From contig CALECT010000178.1 of assembly GCA_937949725.1 (NCBI GenBank), positions 1 to 43,013 on the forward strand: 43,013 nt of DNA. The letters run 5' to 3'. The position numbers were made by a program, and so were the translations under genes. Shown in pieces: positions 14,870-23,176 of this stretch (position 1 is its first letter; each line of letters starts with the position of its first letter). The notes beneath the pieces are model-generated. The model ran no database searches. It saw nothing but the letters and a program-made list of their open reading frames with translations, and had not been told where the DNA came from. This DNA is from an uncultured Pseudanabaenaceae cyanobacterium. Lineage in GTDB: Bacteria; Cyanobacteriota; Cyanobacteriia; PCC-9006; JAAUQQ01.

Positions 14870-16894
14870 GTGGTTGACTGCGCCAGCATGAAGACTCTAA
14901 CCGAGCAGACGGATCGAATGACCCACGCGATTGCAGCCGCTTATGGCTCGTGGACTTCGCCAATTACGGCGGATCTGATTGTGGCCAATACCATCAGTCT
15001 CATTGGTACTGCCCTGGAGGGTGACGATACCTACTGGCTCGAAATGCGTCCTTCAGAAGAAGGGCGGAGCGTCCTGCTGAAGCAGACGCCTGATGGGCGA
15101 TGCGCTGAGATGAATGCGCTTCCCTATAGCATTCGTAACGGGGTCCATGAATATGGCGGTGGCTCTTTCATCCTGGGGGATGGCAAAGTCTTTTTCTCCA
15201 ATAACGCTGATCAGCGTCTCTACTGTTTGGCCGAGGGTGAGTCTCCTCGGGCGTTAACAACTGCGACCCCGGAAGCTGGCCCTGAAATGCGCTATGCCGA
15301 TGGAAATTTTGATAAGAGCCGCGATCGCTGGGTTGGCGTTCGTGAAGCTCACCAGGGAGAAGACGAACCGACGAACACAATTGTTGCGGTAAATGCTCAA
15401 GGTGAGGAGAGCGTTGGCCAGGTCTTGGTTGAAGGCCATGACTTCTATGCTGCGCCCCGGGTGAGCCCCAATGGCCAACAGCTGGCTTGGATTTGCTGGA
15501 GCCATCCCAATATGCCTTGGGATAGCACGGAGCTGTATGTAGCGGATTTCCAGGCGGATGGCAGCTTAGGTGAGGCCAAGCTGGTCGCGGGCGGGCCAAC
15601 TGAATCCATTGTTCAGCCCACTTGGTCCCCGGATGGTCGGCTGTACTTTGTGAGCGATCGCACGGACTGGTGGAATATCTACCGCTGGGACGGCGAGGCT
15701 GCCAACGGAGGCACTGTTGAAGCGGTTTGCCCCATGGCGGCAGAATTTGGCTTTCCCCAGTGGGTCTTCTGCATGGACAGCTTTGCCTTTGCTTCGGCGG
15801 AGCGCATCGTGTGTACCTATACCCAGGGCGGTATTTGGTTCTTGGGCCTCATCGACACCGTGAGCGGTGAGCTGGAGACCATCACCAGTCCCTATACCGA
15901 AATTAGCGATATTCAGGCCAATGGCGATCGCGCCATCTTCATCGCCGGTTCTGCCATTAGTCCCACTGCGGTGGTGCAACTGAACCTAAAGACGCGGCAA
16001 ATGACCGTGCTGCGTTCCTCTAGCGACTTAGAGATTGACCCCGACTATCTTTCCGAGCCGGAGCTAGTTTCCTTCCCCACCAGCGGCGGAGAAGTCTCCC
16101 ATGGCATTTACTACGCGCCGAAGAACCGCGACTTTGATGGCTCCCTTGGTGAGCAACCTCCCCTGCTGGTTAAGAGCCATGGCGGACCTACTGCCGCCAC
16201 CCGCAGTAGCCTGAACCTGGGCATTCAGTTCTGGACCAGCCGGGGCTTCGCTGTGCTGGATGTGAACTATCGCGGCAGCACGGGCTATGGTCGTGCCTAC
16301 CGCGAGCGGCTGAAGGGAAATTGGGGCGTGTTGGACGTCGATGACTGTGTCTATGGGGCCAAGTATTTGACCGAGCGGGGAGATGTGGATGGCGATCGCC
16401 TCACCATCGATGGCGGCAGTGCAGGTGGCTACACCACCCTCTGTGCCCTCACCTTCCACAGCGTCTTCAAAGCCGGAGCTAGCCGCTACGGCGTTAGTGA
16501 CCTCACTGCCCTGGCAGAAGACACCCACAAATTTGAAGCGCGCTACCTGGACAGCCTTGTAGGCCCTTACCCCGCCAGTAAGGCTGTGTATGAGCAGCGA
16601 TCGCCCATTAACCACGCCCAGCACCTTTCCTGTCCCGTCATCTTCTTCCAGGGCCTAGAAGACCGCGTTGTGCCCCCAAACCAGGCTGAAGCCATGGTGG
16701 ATGTGCTGAAGGACAAGGGCCTCCCCGTTGCTTATGTTCCCTTTGAAGGGGAGCAGCATGGCTTCCGCAAGGCCGAGAACATCAAGCGGAGCTTGGAAGG
16801 CGAGTTGTTCTTCTATGCCCAGGTGTTTGGCTTTAAGGTCGCGGATGCGATCGAGCCGATTGAAATTGCCAACTTGAAAGCGAAGCAGTTTTAG
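14870..16894 (+). CDS. S9-family prolyl oligopeptidase / acylaminoacyl peptidase-like
   Basis: A 674-aa serine peptidase with an N-terminal beta-propeller (repeated WSPDGRLYFVSDRT-type blades, residues about 40-390) and a C-terminal alpha/beta-hydrolase domain. The catalytic triad is readable: Ser517 in GGSAGG, Asp598 in QGLEDRVVPP, His630 in GEQHGF, with the oxyanion segment SHGGPTAA upstream. No signal peptide, so probably cytoplasmic, degrading peptides. The frame opens at GTG 14870; ATG 14888 (MKTLTEQTDRM) is an equally good start and would remove six residues. The gene stands alone, followed by repeat copy B and, convergently, by the candidate RNA. Exact substrate preference within S9 is not clear. 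Confidence 0.92.
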   Translation: MVDCASMKTLTEQTDRMTHAIAAAYGSWTSPITADLIVANTISLIGTALEGDDTYWLEMRPSEEGRSVLLKQTPDGRCAEMNALPYSIRNGVHEYGGGSFILGDGKVFFSNNADQRLYCLAEGESPRALTTATPEAGPEMRYADGNFDKSRDRWVGVREAHQGEDEPTNTIVAVNAQGEESVGQVLVEGHDFYAAPRVSPNGQQLAWICWSHPNMPWDSTELYVADFQADGSLGEAKLVAGGPTESIVQPTWSPDGRLYFVSDRTDWWNIYRWDGEAANGGTVEAVCPMAAEFGFPQWVFCMDSFAFASAERIVCTYTQGGIWFLGLIDTVSGELETITSPYTEISDIQANGDRAIFIAGSAISPTAVVQLNLKTRQMTVLRSSSDLEIDPDYLSEPELVSFPTSGGEVSHGIYYAPKNRDFDGSLGEQPPLLVKSHGGPTAATRSSLNLGIQFWTSRGFAVLDVNYRGSTGYGRAYRERLKGNWGVLDVDDCVYGAKYLTERGDVDGDRLTIDGGSAGGYTTLCALTFHSVFKAGASRYGVSDLTALAEDTHKFEARYLDSLVGPYPASKAVYEQRSPINHAQHLSCPVIFFQGLEDRVVPPNQAEAMVDVLKDKGLPVAYVPFEGEQHGFRKAENIKRSLEGELFFYAQVFGFKVADAIEPIEIANLKAKQF

Positions 16895-17095
16895 AGCTGA
16901 GTCACGCAAAGTGCTATGAGGCGGGGGAATCGGTAATGGGTAAGGTTGTGCAGTGATGCCAACAGTCCTGCACTGATTCCTCTGCTTTTGCTTTAACGAT
17001 GAAGCAAGAGGATTGCCTTAGACTTCTGAGCATTTAAGGGCTACTGCGGACATGGCGATGCCATGTCCCTACCGTCGTAAAATCAGATTTTCGAC

Positions 17096-17211
17096 TGAAG
17101 CAACCCAGCCTGTTGCGCAGGGGGATAACCTCTAAGGGGGCGGCGCTTCGGCCCCCTTGAGCGGGAGTTTGAGGGCTGGCCCTCATGGCTGCCAGATTTG
17201 TCGATTTGTCT
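17096..17211 (+). repeat. Dispersed hairpin repeat, copy B
   Basis: Begins TGAAGCAACCCA, ends TCGATTTGTCT. Positions 17113-17152 (40 nt) are identical to the complement of 35338-35377 in copy C. Hairpin 1 is AAGGGGGC (17134-17141) with GCCCCCTT (17151-17158). Hairpin 2 is TGAGGGC (17170-17176) with GCCCTCA (17179-17185). It sits 200 bp past the S9 peptidase stop. Confidence 0.85.
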
Positions 17212-17243
17212 CATGAGCGACCAGCTCAGCTGCACTATAAGGC

Positions 17244-17283
17244 CAAATAAAAAGCCAAGCTATGTACCCGCACAGCTTGGCTT
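17244..17283 (-). terminator. Terminator of the candidate structured RNA
   Basis: Perfect 10-bp stem AAGCCAAGCT (17252-17261) with AGCTTGGCTT (17274-17283), loop of 12 nt. On the minus strand the stem is followed by TTTTTATTTGG, a proper U-tract. There is no minus-strand protein gene ending nearby (the closest ends 312 bp away), so it fits the 3' end of an independent transcript. Confidence 0.75.
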
Positions 17284-17431
17284 AAAGTCGTTTTACCGGA
17301 TGAACCCAATCATCTAGTCATCCAGGTGATACAAACTACAACAAGACTCCCACCTCATTTGTAGCTGTCCCCGTGCTTGTGGGACACCTGGCCGTGAAGG
17401 CCGAAAGTAAAATCTTTAACGACCTCGCGTG
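17244..17431 (-). ncRNA. Candidate stand-alone structured RNA (about 190 nt)
   Basis: A promoter-like pair at 17438-17465, a dense set of pairings and an intrinsic terminator define a minus-strand transcript without an ORF. In plus coordinates the closing stem pairs 17282-17287 with 17414-17419 (TTAAAG/CTTTAA) and 17291-17296 with 17407-17412 (TTTTAC/GTAAAA). Inside are GGCC/GGCC (17390-17393, 17399-17402), AGGTG/CACCT (17324-17328, 17385-17389), TGTCCC/GGGACA (17366-17371, 17381-17386, sharing edge bases with the previous stem), CTACAA/TTGTAG (17336-17341, 17359-17364) and GGATGA/TCATCC (17298-17303, 17318-17323). A rival closing pairing GTCGTT/AACGAC (17287-17292, 17418-17423) suggests switching. 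Its size resembles 6S RNA, but the branched fold does not obviously match, and I recognise no known family. Confidence 0.6.
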
Positions 17432-17437
17432 AACCTG

Positions 17438-17465
17438 AATATAGTCTGCCTAGAAATAATCACAA
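17438..17465 (-). promoter_or_regulatory. Promoter of the candidate structured RNA
   Basis: On the minus strand, -35 TTGTGA (17465-17460), a 16-nt spacer, and -10 TATATT (17443-17438), placing the start near 17431. Further upstream (17466-17545) are short GC hairpins such as CAGGGGT/ACCCCTG. The region continuing to 17594 is otherwise empty. Confidence 0.55.
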
Positions 17466-17594
17466 TGGAAAGCAGGGTCTGCCCCTGCGAGGGTTAACTA
17501 GCCCCCTGACCATTAGCCCCCAGGGGTGTTACCCCTGATGGGTCCATTCCAAAATATCGGCAGGCTGCGTTTAGACCGCGATCGCTCAACGCAC

Positions 17595-18347
17595 TCAAAC
17601 AGGAATCGCCAAAGGCACCTGATCTAGCGGCTCCAACAACTCCGTTGAAAGCTCCTGCGCCTGAAGTAAACCGCGAAACTGCTCCGCATCCCCCTTCGTC
17701 TTCAGCAACTTATCCAAAATTCCCGCGTACTCAATCTCTCCCCCTGCAGACGTCGGTAGAACATACTGTGCCTGAACCTCCTCCAGGAGCTGAACCGTAC
17801 GTTCATTACCCCGCACGATCGCCCCCACCACCGGCAGGCCTAAATCAACAATGGGCGTCACCACCACATCAATGGGACTGTAATCCTTTAATGCTTTATC
17901 GCTATAGCCATGGGGCTCGTAATACAGACTCTTGCCAGTCTTCAAGCCCTGAATCAAATAGCCATTTTCCGTTTGGGGGACGGGGGCTCCCTTCGTCGCT
18001 CGAATTGTGAGCTGCTTGCCGACTTCGTGGGTTTCGCCTGGTTTGAGAGGAGTAACGCTGAGAAATCCTAATTCCTGGACGATCGCCGCTGCGGTACTAG
18101 AAGCCACCACCGGAATGTCTTTGTCCAGCTTTGCCAAGGTTGGGCGATGGGAATGGTCTTCTAGCCCCTGGGATAGGAGAATCAGGTCGATATTGTCAGG
18201 AATGGCGATGCGACTGCGATGGCTGCCTTCGAATAGCCAGGACTGCCCGCCAAAGGTGAGGGTATCGACGAGCCAGGGATCGATGAGAATGCGAAGGGAC
18301 TCAAATTCGAGGAGCCAACTATTGGCACCGTAGTAGGTGAACTGCAT
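17595..18347 (-). CDS. MBL-fold protein with degenerate metal motif
   Basis: A 250-aa metallo-beta-lactamase-fold protein of the UlaG-like branch: MQFTYYGANSWLLEFESLRI, then LIDPWL (21-26), then SQGLEDH (59-65) where active enzymes have [ST]HxHxDH. Both His of HxH are replaced (Q60, L62), while D64-H65 remain. Later strands include LYYEPHGYSD, IDVVVTPIVDLGLP and QYVLPTSAGGEIEY. I recall the SQGL-DH form in other cyanobacterial homologues, so the loss is probably family-wide rather than decay in this strain. It may use one metal or none. It is 70 bp downstream of a GntR regulator on the same strand, which might control it. Substrate unknown. Confidence 0.8.
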   Translation of the reverse strand: MQFTYYGANSWLLEFESLRILIDPWLVDTLTFGGQSWLFEGSHRSRIAIPDNIDLILLSQGLEDHSHRPTLAKLDKDIPVVASSTAAAIVQELGFLSVTPLKPGETHEVGKQLTIRATKGAPVPQTENGYLIQGLKTGKSLYYEPHGYSDKALKDYSPIDVVVTPIVDLGLPVVGAIVRGNERTVQLLEEVQAQYVLPTSAGGEIEYAGILDKLLKTKGDAEQFRGLLQAQELSTELLEPLDQVPLAIPV

Positions 18348-18417
18348 GGACGAGGTTGGGTGGCGATAGTTCTAGCCTAACGCCCTTTCTCTGCCCCTGT
18401 CTGTGACTACGCGGCGA

Positions 18418-19398
18418 CTAGGACAGGCCCAACTCACGCTTGAGTAGAGCGACGGAGTCGGTGCTGATGAAGTTTTCGCAGCGAACGATCTTGGGATGGC
18501 GGATGAGGTCGTCTTGGACGCGGAAGATGGCTTGCTTGACGGCTTCGGAGCTGGCCTGGTCGCAGAGGATGATGGAAGCACTGCGGGCGATCGCCTTCAG
18601 CTTGTAGGCATCGCTAGTCTTGGTGCTCATGAGCAGCAGCTTCTCACCCATCAGACTGCGAATATAAACATCCGCGCCTCGCAGCAAGCCAGCGCTCAAG
18701 CTGACGATGCCCACACAGGTGCCAGGGCTCAACTGGCTGAGGATTTGCAGTTCGTTGCTGTAGTCGTAGACATCTACGGGAATCACTCGCACTGACTTGG
18801 GTTGGGCGATTTCCTCGGCGTTGCTAATGAAGTAACGGCTGGTGACCACCGTGGCGGAGCGGGTTTGGTTGAGGATGTTGCCCAACTCTTCTAGGGGCAC
18901 GAGCTGGACGGGGATCTTCAGGGCCTGCTCCAGCTCTCGCACCATGAGCTCACCTGCGCCGATATCGTCGGCGGGGACGGTGACGAGGACTTGGGCACTA
19001 CAGCGTAGGCGCCAGTCAATTTCTGCGAGGAACATGTCCCGCGCTTCGTTCAAGGAGCAGCCCTGCTTCACCAGGTCATCTAGGGTCTGGCGCACCACTT
19101 TGTAGGTGTCGGGGTGACGCTTGAGCAGGGTGACGGAGCCGGTGCCCTCGGCGTCTTCGCTCTGGCGCACGTATATGCCGGAGCCCGCCTGGGCGTCCAC
19201 GAGGCCATCTTCTTCTAGCTGGCGGTAGACCTTGCTGATGGTGTTGCGATGGAGGCCGGTTTGCATGGCAAGCTGCCGGGTGCTGGGCAGTTTTTGCCCA
19301 GGGGGAAACTTGCGTGCGGCGATCGCAAACATGATCTGGTTGTACAGCTGATTAGAAGCGGGGATTTCGCTTTCGGGCTGAATAAAAAACTTGACCAT
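18418..19398 (-). CDS. GntR-family transcriptional regulator
   Basis: A 326-aa regulator. The N-terminal winged helix is typical GntR: ASNQLYNQIMFAIAARKFPP, then GQKLPSTRQLAMQTGLHRNT and ISKVYRQLEEDGLV (about 34-67), wing QAGSGIYVR. The C-terminal part (about 90-326) is not an aminotransferase or a UTRA domain I recognise; it looks like an alpha/beta two-lobed domain with VLVTVPADDIGAGELMVREL, ATVVTSRYFIS, CVGIVSLSAGLL and ASIILCDQASSEAV, which recalls periplasmic-binding-protein-like sensors. Cyanobacteria have GntR proteins of this form (for example Sll1961 of Synechocystis, linked to photosystem stoichiometry), but orthology is not established here. The degenerate MBL gene lies directly downstream. 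Confidence 0.88.
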   Translation of the reverse strand: MVKFFIQPESEIPASNQLYNQIMFAIAARKFPPGQKLPSTRQLAMQTGLHRNTISKVYRQLEEDGLVDAQAGSGIYVRQSEDAEGTGSVTLLKRHPDTYKVVRQTLDDLVKQGCSLNEARDMFLAEIDWRLRCSAQVLVTVPADDIGAGELMVRELEQALKIPVQLVPLEELGNILNQTRSATVVTSRYFISNAEEIAQPKSVRVIPVDVYDYSNELQILSQLSPGTCVGIVSLSAGLLRGADVYIRSLMGEKLLLMSTKTSDAYKLKAIARSASIILCDQASSEAVKQAIFRVQDDLIRHPKIVRCENFISTDSVALLKRELGLS

Positions 19399-19646
19399 GA
19401 AGGCAGCGCAGTGGAGTTTGTGGGTCTAAAAGGGGTAGCTGTTCGAGGCAAACAATATCTAGGCCCTATTCTAGGCGGGGGAGAGCGATTTCGCCTTTGG
19501 GGTGAGGAACCCTATGTATTTGATTGCAATGCCCAGCCTTATAAAGTCCGGTAGATAGTCATATTTCTTTGGAAAACTTGGGCTTCAGCGGGCGTTTCGC
19601 CCAGCATTATGAGAGGGAGACTCGCAGGATTGGTTGAGGTAGAGCA

Positions 19647-20900
19647 ATGGCGCTTGGGAATGGCTGGGTGGGTGTTGCTGTATTGGGTGCGATTACGTTG
19701 CTAAATGCCCCGGCTTGGAGCCAAGACCTGACGGAACAGGCTGAGCCCGGTCCCCAAAAAACAACTGCTTTTGTGGGGAAGGTCCAGGCTGAGCTAAGTG
19801 TCGTTCCTGGAGATGGCATCTGTGCGGAAGCTGCCCAGCTGACAATTCTGCGTCAGGGGCAGGTGCTGTTGTCGCAGGACTTGGCTTTGGATTATGGCGA
19901 TGCGGCTGTGATTGCTACGCAAGCTTCCGGAGGAATCGCCGAAGGCCCAGCCCTCTGCAATCTCAGCGACCTCAAGGTTTTGGACCTAGATGGAGATGCC
20001 GAGCCTGAGGTTCACCTCGGCAACTTCTCTGGGGGAGCCCATTGTTGCTTCTCATCGTTGGTGTATCGCTACCAGCCCGGTGCGACCGGTACGCAAGGAA
20101 GCTATGCCCTGACGACTCATCCCTGGGGAAATGGGGCGTTTGAGCTGGAGGACTTAGACCTAGGCCAGGATGGTGGTGGCCAAGTGGTTCCCGAATGGAT
20201 TAGCCGGGACGATCGCTTCGCCTATGCCTTTGCAGCCTATGCAGCGTCTTTTTACCCCATCCAGATTTGGCGCTACGACGAGGGGAGCTTTGCGGACGTA
20301 AGCAGGGATTACCCTAAGCAGGTCTATAGCGATGCTTACAGCCTGTGGTTGCGCTACCGGGAGCTGCGCCAGGAGTTGCCCCTGCCGGAGCCCAGCCAAG
20401 ACGTCACAGCTGAGACTGAGGGGCAGGTTTACCTGAGTGTGATTCGCTCTGTCTTAGCGGCCTACATGGCCGATAAATATCTGTTGGGTCAGGAAGCGGA
20501 CGGTTGGCAGCGGTTGGAACAGTTTTATCCCTGGCGCGATCGCCCCGCCTTCATCACCAGCCTCAAGCACCACCTGCGTTCCACGGGCTATATCACCGGC
20601 AGTTTTACCCAGCCGGTGCAGTTTTTTCCGGGTGGCACCTTCGAATACCTCTCTGGACGGTTATTGCCAGGGGACGTACATCGCTATGAATTAACGGCGC
20701 GGGAGGCCCAGCAGCTTCAGCTCACCCTGCAATCGGGTCAAGTCAAAGCCTATTTATTGACGCCAGGGGGCAAGTCGCTGGGGTTGCTCAGCCCAGAAAA
20801 TAAAAGCTTAGGACGGCCTTTGCCCCAGAATGGCAGCTATGTCGTTGAAGTGACCGCAGAGGAAGAATCTAACTATCAGATTTTTGTGGAGATTCCCTAG
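19647..20900 (+). CDS. Secreted protein, unknown function
   Basis: A 417-aa protein with a signal peptide (MALGNGWVGVAVLGAITLLNAPAWSQ split at about AWS-QD). The mature N-terminal half has a single FG-GAP/EF-like loop DLDGDAEPEVHLGNFSGGAHC, a pattern seen in cyanobacterial secreted proteins I cannot name. Four Cys are present (GICAEA, ALCNLS, AHCCFS). The middle (about 215-305) is helical. The C-terminus (about 310-417) is a beta-sandwich-like module: PVQFFPGGTFEYLSGRLLPG, then HRYELTAREAQQLQLTLQSG and GSYVVEVTAEEESNYQIFVEIP, resembling pre-peptidase C-terminal (PPC-type) domains. Probably periplasmic or extracellular. The hydrolase gene 20949 starts 48 bp later on the same strand. Confidence 0.75.
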   Translation: MALGNGWVGVAVLGAITLLNAPAWSQDLTEQAEPGPQKTTAFVGKVQAELSVVPGDGICAEAAQLTILRQGQVLLSQDLALDYGDAAVIATQASGGIAEGPALCNLSDLKVLDLDGDAEPEVHLGNFSGGAHCCFSSLVYRYQPGATGTQGSYALTTHPWGNGAFELEDLDLGQDGGGQVVPEWISRDDRFAYAFAAYAASFYPIQIWRYDEGSFADVSRDYPKQVYSDAYSLWLRYRELRQELPLPEPSQDVTAETEGQVYLSVIRSVLAAYMADKYLLGQEADGWQRLEQFYPWRDRPAFITSLKHHLRSTGYITGSFTQPVQFFPGGTFEYLSGRLLPGDVHRYELTAREAQQLQLTLQSGQVKAYLLTPGGKSLGLLSPENKSLGRPLPQNGSYVVEVTAEEESNYQIFVEIP

Positions 20901-20948
20901 GGGAGAGAATGGGGTTTAAGCTGTCGCCAAGGCATCCTTTCATTTCCT

Positions 20949-21683
20949 ATGACGATTTCGACTGCTGCGGTCCACGTTCCCAATAACAACTTAATCATTG
21001 ACGCTTATTTGGCAGAGCCTGCGGGCGAGGGAGCCTTTCCCGCTGTAGTCGTCATCCAGGAAGTCTTTGGGGTGAATGCCCATATTCGCGATGTTTGCGA
21101 TCGCCTCGCCAACGCTGGCTACATCGCTTTGGCCCCCGCCATCTATCAGCGCAACGCCCCTGGTTTTGAAGTGGCCTACAACGAGGCGGGCCTGAAGGAA
21201 GGGCGTAAGTACAAGGAAATGACTGATGCCGATGAACTGCTGAGTGATGTGGCGGCGGCGATCGCCTTCCTAAAAGCGCGTCCCAACGTCAAGCCAGATG
21301 GCGTCGGTACTATTGGCTTTTGTTTTGGCGGTCATGTCGTCTATCTCGCTGCAACCTTGCCAGAAGTTAAGGCGACAGCGAGTTTCTACGGCGCAGGTAT
21401 CACCACCATGACTCCCGGAGCTGGGGAGCCGCCCACCTTGACCCGAACCAGGCAAATTGACGGTGCGCTCTACGGCTTCTTTGGTAACGAAGATCAGCTC
21501 ATCCCCAATGGCCAGGTGGATGAAATTGAAGCGGCCCTCAAAGCCAATGGTGTAGATTACAAGGTTTTTCGCTACGATGACGCCGGTCATGGCTTCTTTT
21601 GTGATGGGCGATCGGCTTACGTGGAAGTCGCTGCCCAGGATGCCTGGCAGCAGGTGCAGGAATTGTTTGGCCGCTGTTTGTAA
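20949..21683 (+). CDS. Dienelactone hydrolase family protein
   Basis: A 244-aa alpha/beta hydrolase of the DLH type. The nucleophile is Cys125 in GFCFGG, with Glu38 in VVIQEVFGVN, Asp182 in GNEDQLIP and His214 in DAGHGFFCD, so the classical Cys-His-Asp triad plus the DLH glutamate is complete. Length is normal. No signal peptide. In aromatic degraders the enzyme opens dienelactone, but cyanobacterial members are more often of unknown hydrolase function. The MlaE-type permease starts 27 nt after its stop, so the two are likely co-transcribed. Confidence 0.9.
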   Translation: MTISTAAVHVPNNNLIIDAYLAEPAGEGAFPAVVVIQEVFGVNAHIRDVCDRLANAGYIALAPAIYQRNAPGFEVAYNEAGLKEGRKYKEMTDADELLSDVAAAIAFLKARPNVKPDGVGTIGFCFGGHVVYLAATLPEVKATASFYGAGITTMTPGAGEPPTLTRTRQIDGALYGFFGNEDQLIPNGQVDEIEAALKANGVDYKVFRYDDAGHGFFCDGRSAYVEVAAQDAWQQVQELFGRCL

Positions 21684-21710
21684 TCGCTTAACTGAGATAC
21701 GTCGCTAATT

Positions 21711-22496
21711 TTGTCCAACAACCTCGGTCTCAACCGCTGGCTCCGTCGCCTCTGGTCCGCCATTCTTCTGGCGGGACAGGTTTTGGTGCATTTATTGCGA
21801 GGCCGAATCAATCGCCGCAATACGATTGAACAAATGCAGGCAGCGGGACCTGCTTCGCTTCTGATTACTGGGGTAGCGGCCCTATCGGTGGGGTCAGTCT
21901 TTACGATTCAGGTGGCGCGGGAGTTTCTCCGCTTTGGTGCAGGTGCTGTGGTGGGGGGCGTATTGGTCCTGGCTTTGGTACGGGAGCTAGCCCCGGTGAT
22001 TGCGGCGGTGTTGCTGGCGGGGCGCATGGGCTCAGCCTTTGCGGCGGAGATTGGCACCATGCGGGTGACAGAGCAGATCGATGCGCTGTTTGTGTTGCGG
22101 ACTGATCCGGTGGATTATCTGGTGGTGCCTCGGGTGTTGGCCTGTAGCTTGATGATGCCGATTTTGACTTTGGTATTTGCGATCGCCGGGACCTTGGCTG
22201 GTCTGCTGGTCGCGACGACAGTCTTCGGCATGAGCCAAGCCATTTTCATTAACTCAGTACGCCAGTTCCTCAGCGTCTGGGATCTCATCAGCGCCATGAT
22301 CAAGGCGGTGGTCTTTGGTGGGCTCGTAGCGGTGATTGGCTCCAGCTGGGGACTCACGACGACTGGCGGGGCTAAGGGAGTGGGGGAATCGACAACCGCT
22401 GCCGTTGTCACAACGCTGTTGCTGATTTTTGTGGTGAACTTCTTTTTGTCGGGTCTGCTGTTCCAGGGGCAAGGCAGCGCTTTAGCCAATTTGTAA
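21711..22496 (+). CDS. mlaE: MlaE/YrbE-family lipid ABC transporter permease
   Basis: A 261-aa inner-membrane permease of the MlaE family, the membrane part of an ABC system that moves phospholipids between the two membranes (related to TGD1 in chloroplasts). Features: a helical N-terminus, VAALSVGSVFTIQVAREFLR, the conserved VLALVRELAPVIAAVLLAGR followed by GSAFAAEIGTMRVTEQIDAL, and helices ending LLLIFVVNFFLSGLLFQ. The only start that includes the amphipathic N-terminus is TTG 21711; the next Met is at residue 42. Its ATPase and MCE (MlaD-type) partners are not in the window. Cluster with DUF3119, DUF3086 and PlsY supports an envelope-lipid role. Confidence 0.92.
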   Translation: MSNNLGLNRWLRRLWSAILLAGQVLVHLLRGRINRRNTIEQMQAAGPASLLITGVAALSVGSVFTIQVAREFLRFGAGAVVGGVLVLALVRELAPVIAAVLLAGRMGSAFAAEIGTMRVTEQIDALFVLRTDPVDYLVVPRVLACSLMMPILTLVFAIAGTLAGLLVATTVFGMSQAIFINSVRQFLSVWDLISAMIKAVVFGGLVAVIGSSWGLTTTGGAKGVGESTTAAVVTTLLLIFVVNFFLSGLLFQGQGSALANL

Positions 22497-22583
22497 AATA
22501 AAGCCGGTCAGCTCTGCCTAGGGGCGTCTTAGCCTGCCTTCTCGATACAATGAGGGCACTCCGTTGTTTCTCGTCGGTGCCCC

Positions 22584-23084
22584 GTGGTTTTTGAACGTCC
22601 TGAGCCTGAGCTAGAAACCGTTATTTTGGATCCCAGCTATAACCTGGCCTTGGGCTTTGGGGCGATCGCCATCCCGCTGGGACTACTCAATCTTTGGGTT
22701 GGTTTAGTGGTCGGACTCTTCGCGATTTTCCTGGCTGTTCAAGCCACGCTCCTGCGTATCCACTTCACGGGCACCGCCCTGGATCTCTATCGGGGCGAAA
22801 AGCGCCTGCGCACCTTTCCCTATGCCGACTGGACCCATTGGGAAATCTTTTGGAAGCCCCTGCCCATCCTGTTTTACTTCAACGAAGTTAACAATATTCA
22901 CTTCGTGCCAATGCTGTTTAATCCCCAGCAATTGAGAGATTGCGCTGAGTCGCGATGTCCGGGTCTATCCGATGACAGCCCGGTCCAGACCGCTGAGGTT
23001 GATGAGGTCGCGGAAAGCCCCAAGCCTGTTGCCGTTGCCCAGGTGGAGGAATCCGCCCCCGCCAAAGGGTCCGCAACCGATTAA
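22584..23084 (+). CDS. DUF3119 family membrane protein
   Basis: A 166-aa protein starting at GTG 22584, matching the DUF3119 family of cyanobacteria and plastids. Two adjacent membrane helices (about 21-56: NLALGFGAIAIPLGLLNLWV, then VGLVVGLFAIFLAVQATLL) are followed by a PH-like strand region: IHFTGTALDLYRGEKRLRTF, then PYADWTHWEIFWKPLPILFY and FNEVNNIHFVPMLFNP. The last 45 residues are acidic and disordered. The family has no assigned biochemical function that I know of. It lies 87 bp after MlaE and 92 bp before the DUF3086 gene on the same strand, an arrangement I believe recurs in cyanobacteria, so it may assist lipid transport or the DUF3086 protein. Confidence 0.85.
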   Translation: MVFERPEPELETVILDPSYNLALGFGAIAIPLGLLNLWVGLVVGLFAIFLAVQATLLRIHFTGTALDLYRGEKRLRTFPYADWTHWEIFWKPLPILFYFNEVNNIHFVPMLFNPQQLRDCAESRCPGLSDDSPVQTAEVDEVAESPKPVAVAQVEESAPAKGSATD

Positions 23085-23176
23085 CCTAGACACAACTATT
23101 GAGCCTGGGGTAGGCAGCAAGACTGACCTAACCCCTGTCTGCCTGAAGCTCCCCTGATCTTGCTCTTCCAAGCCTG

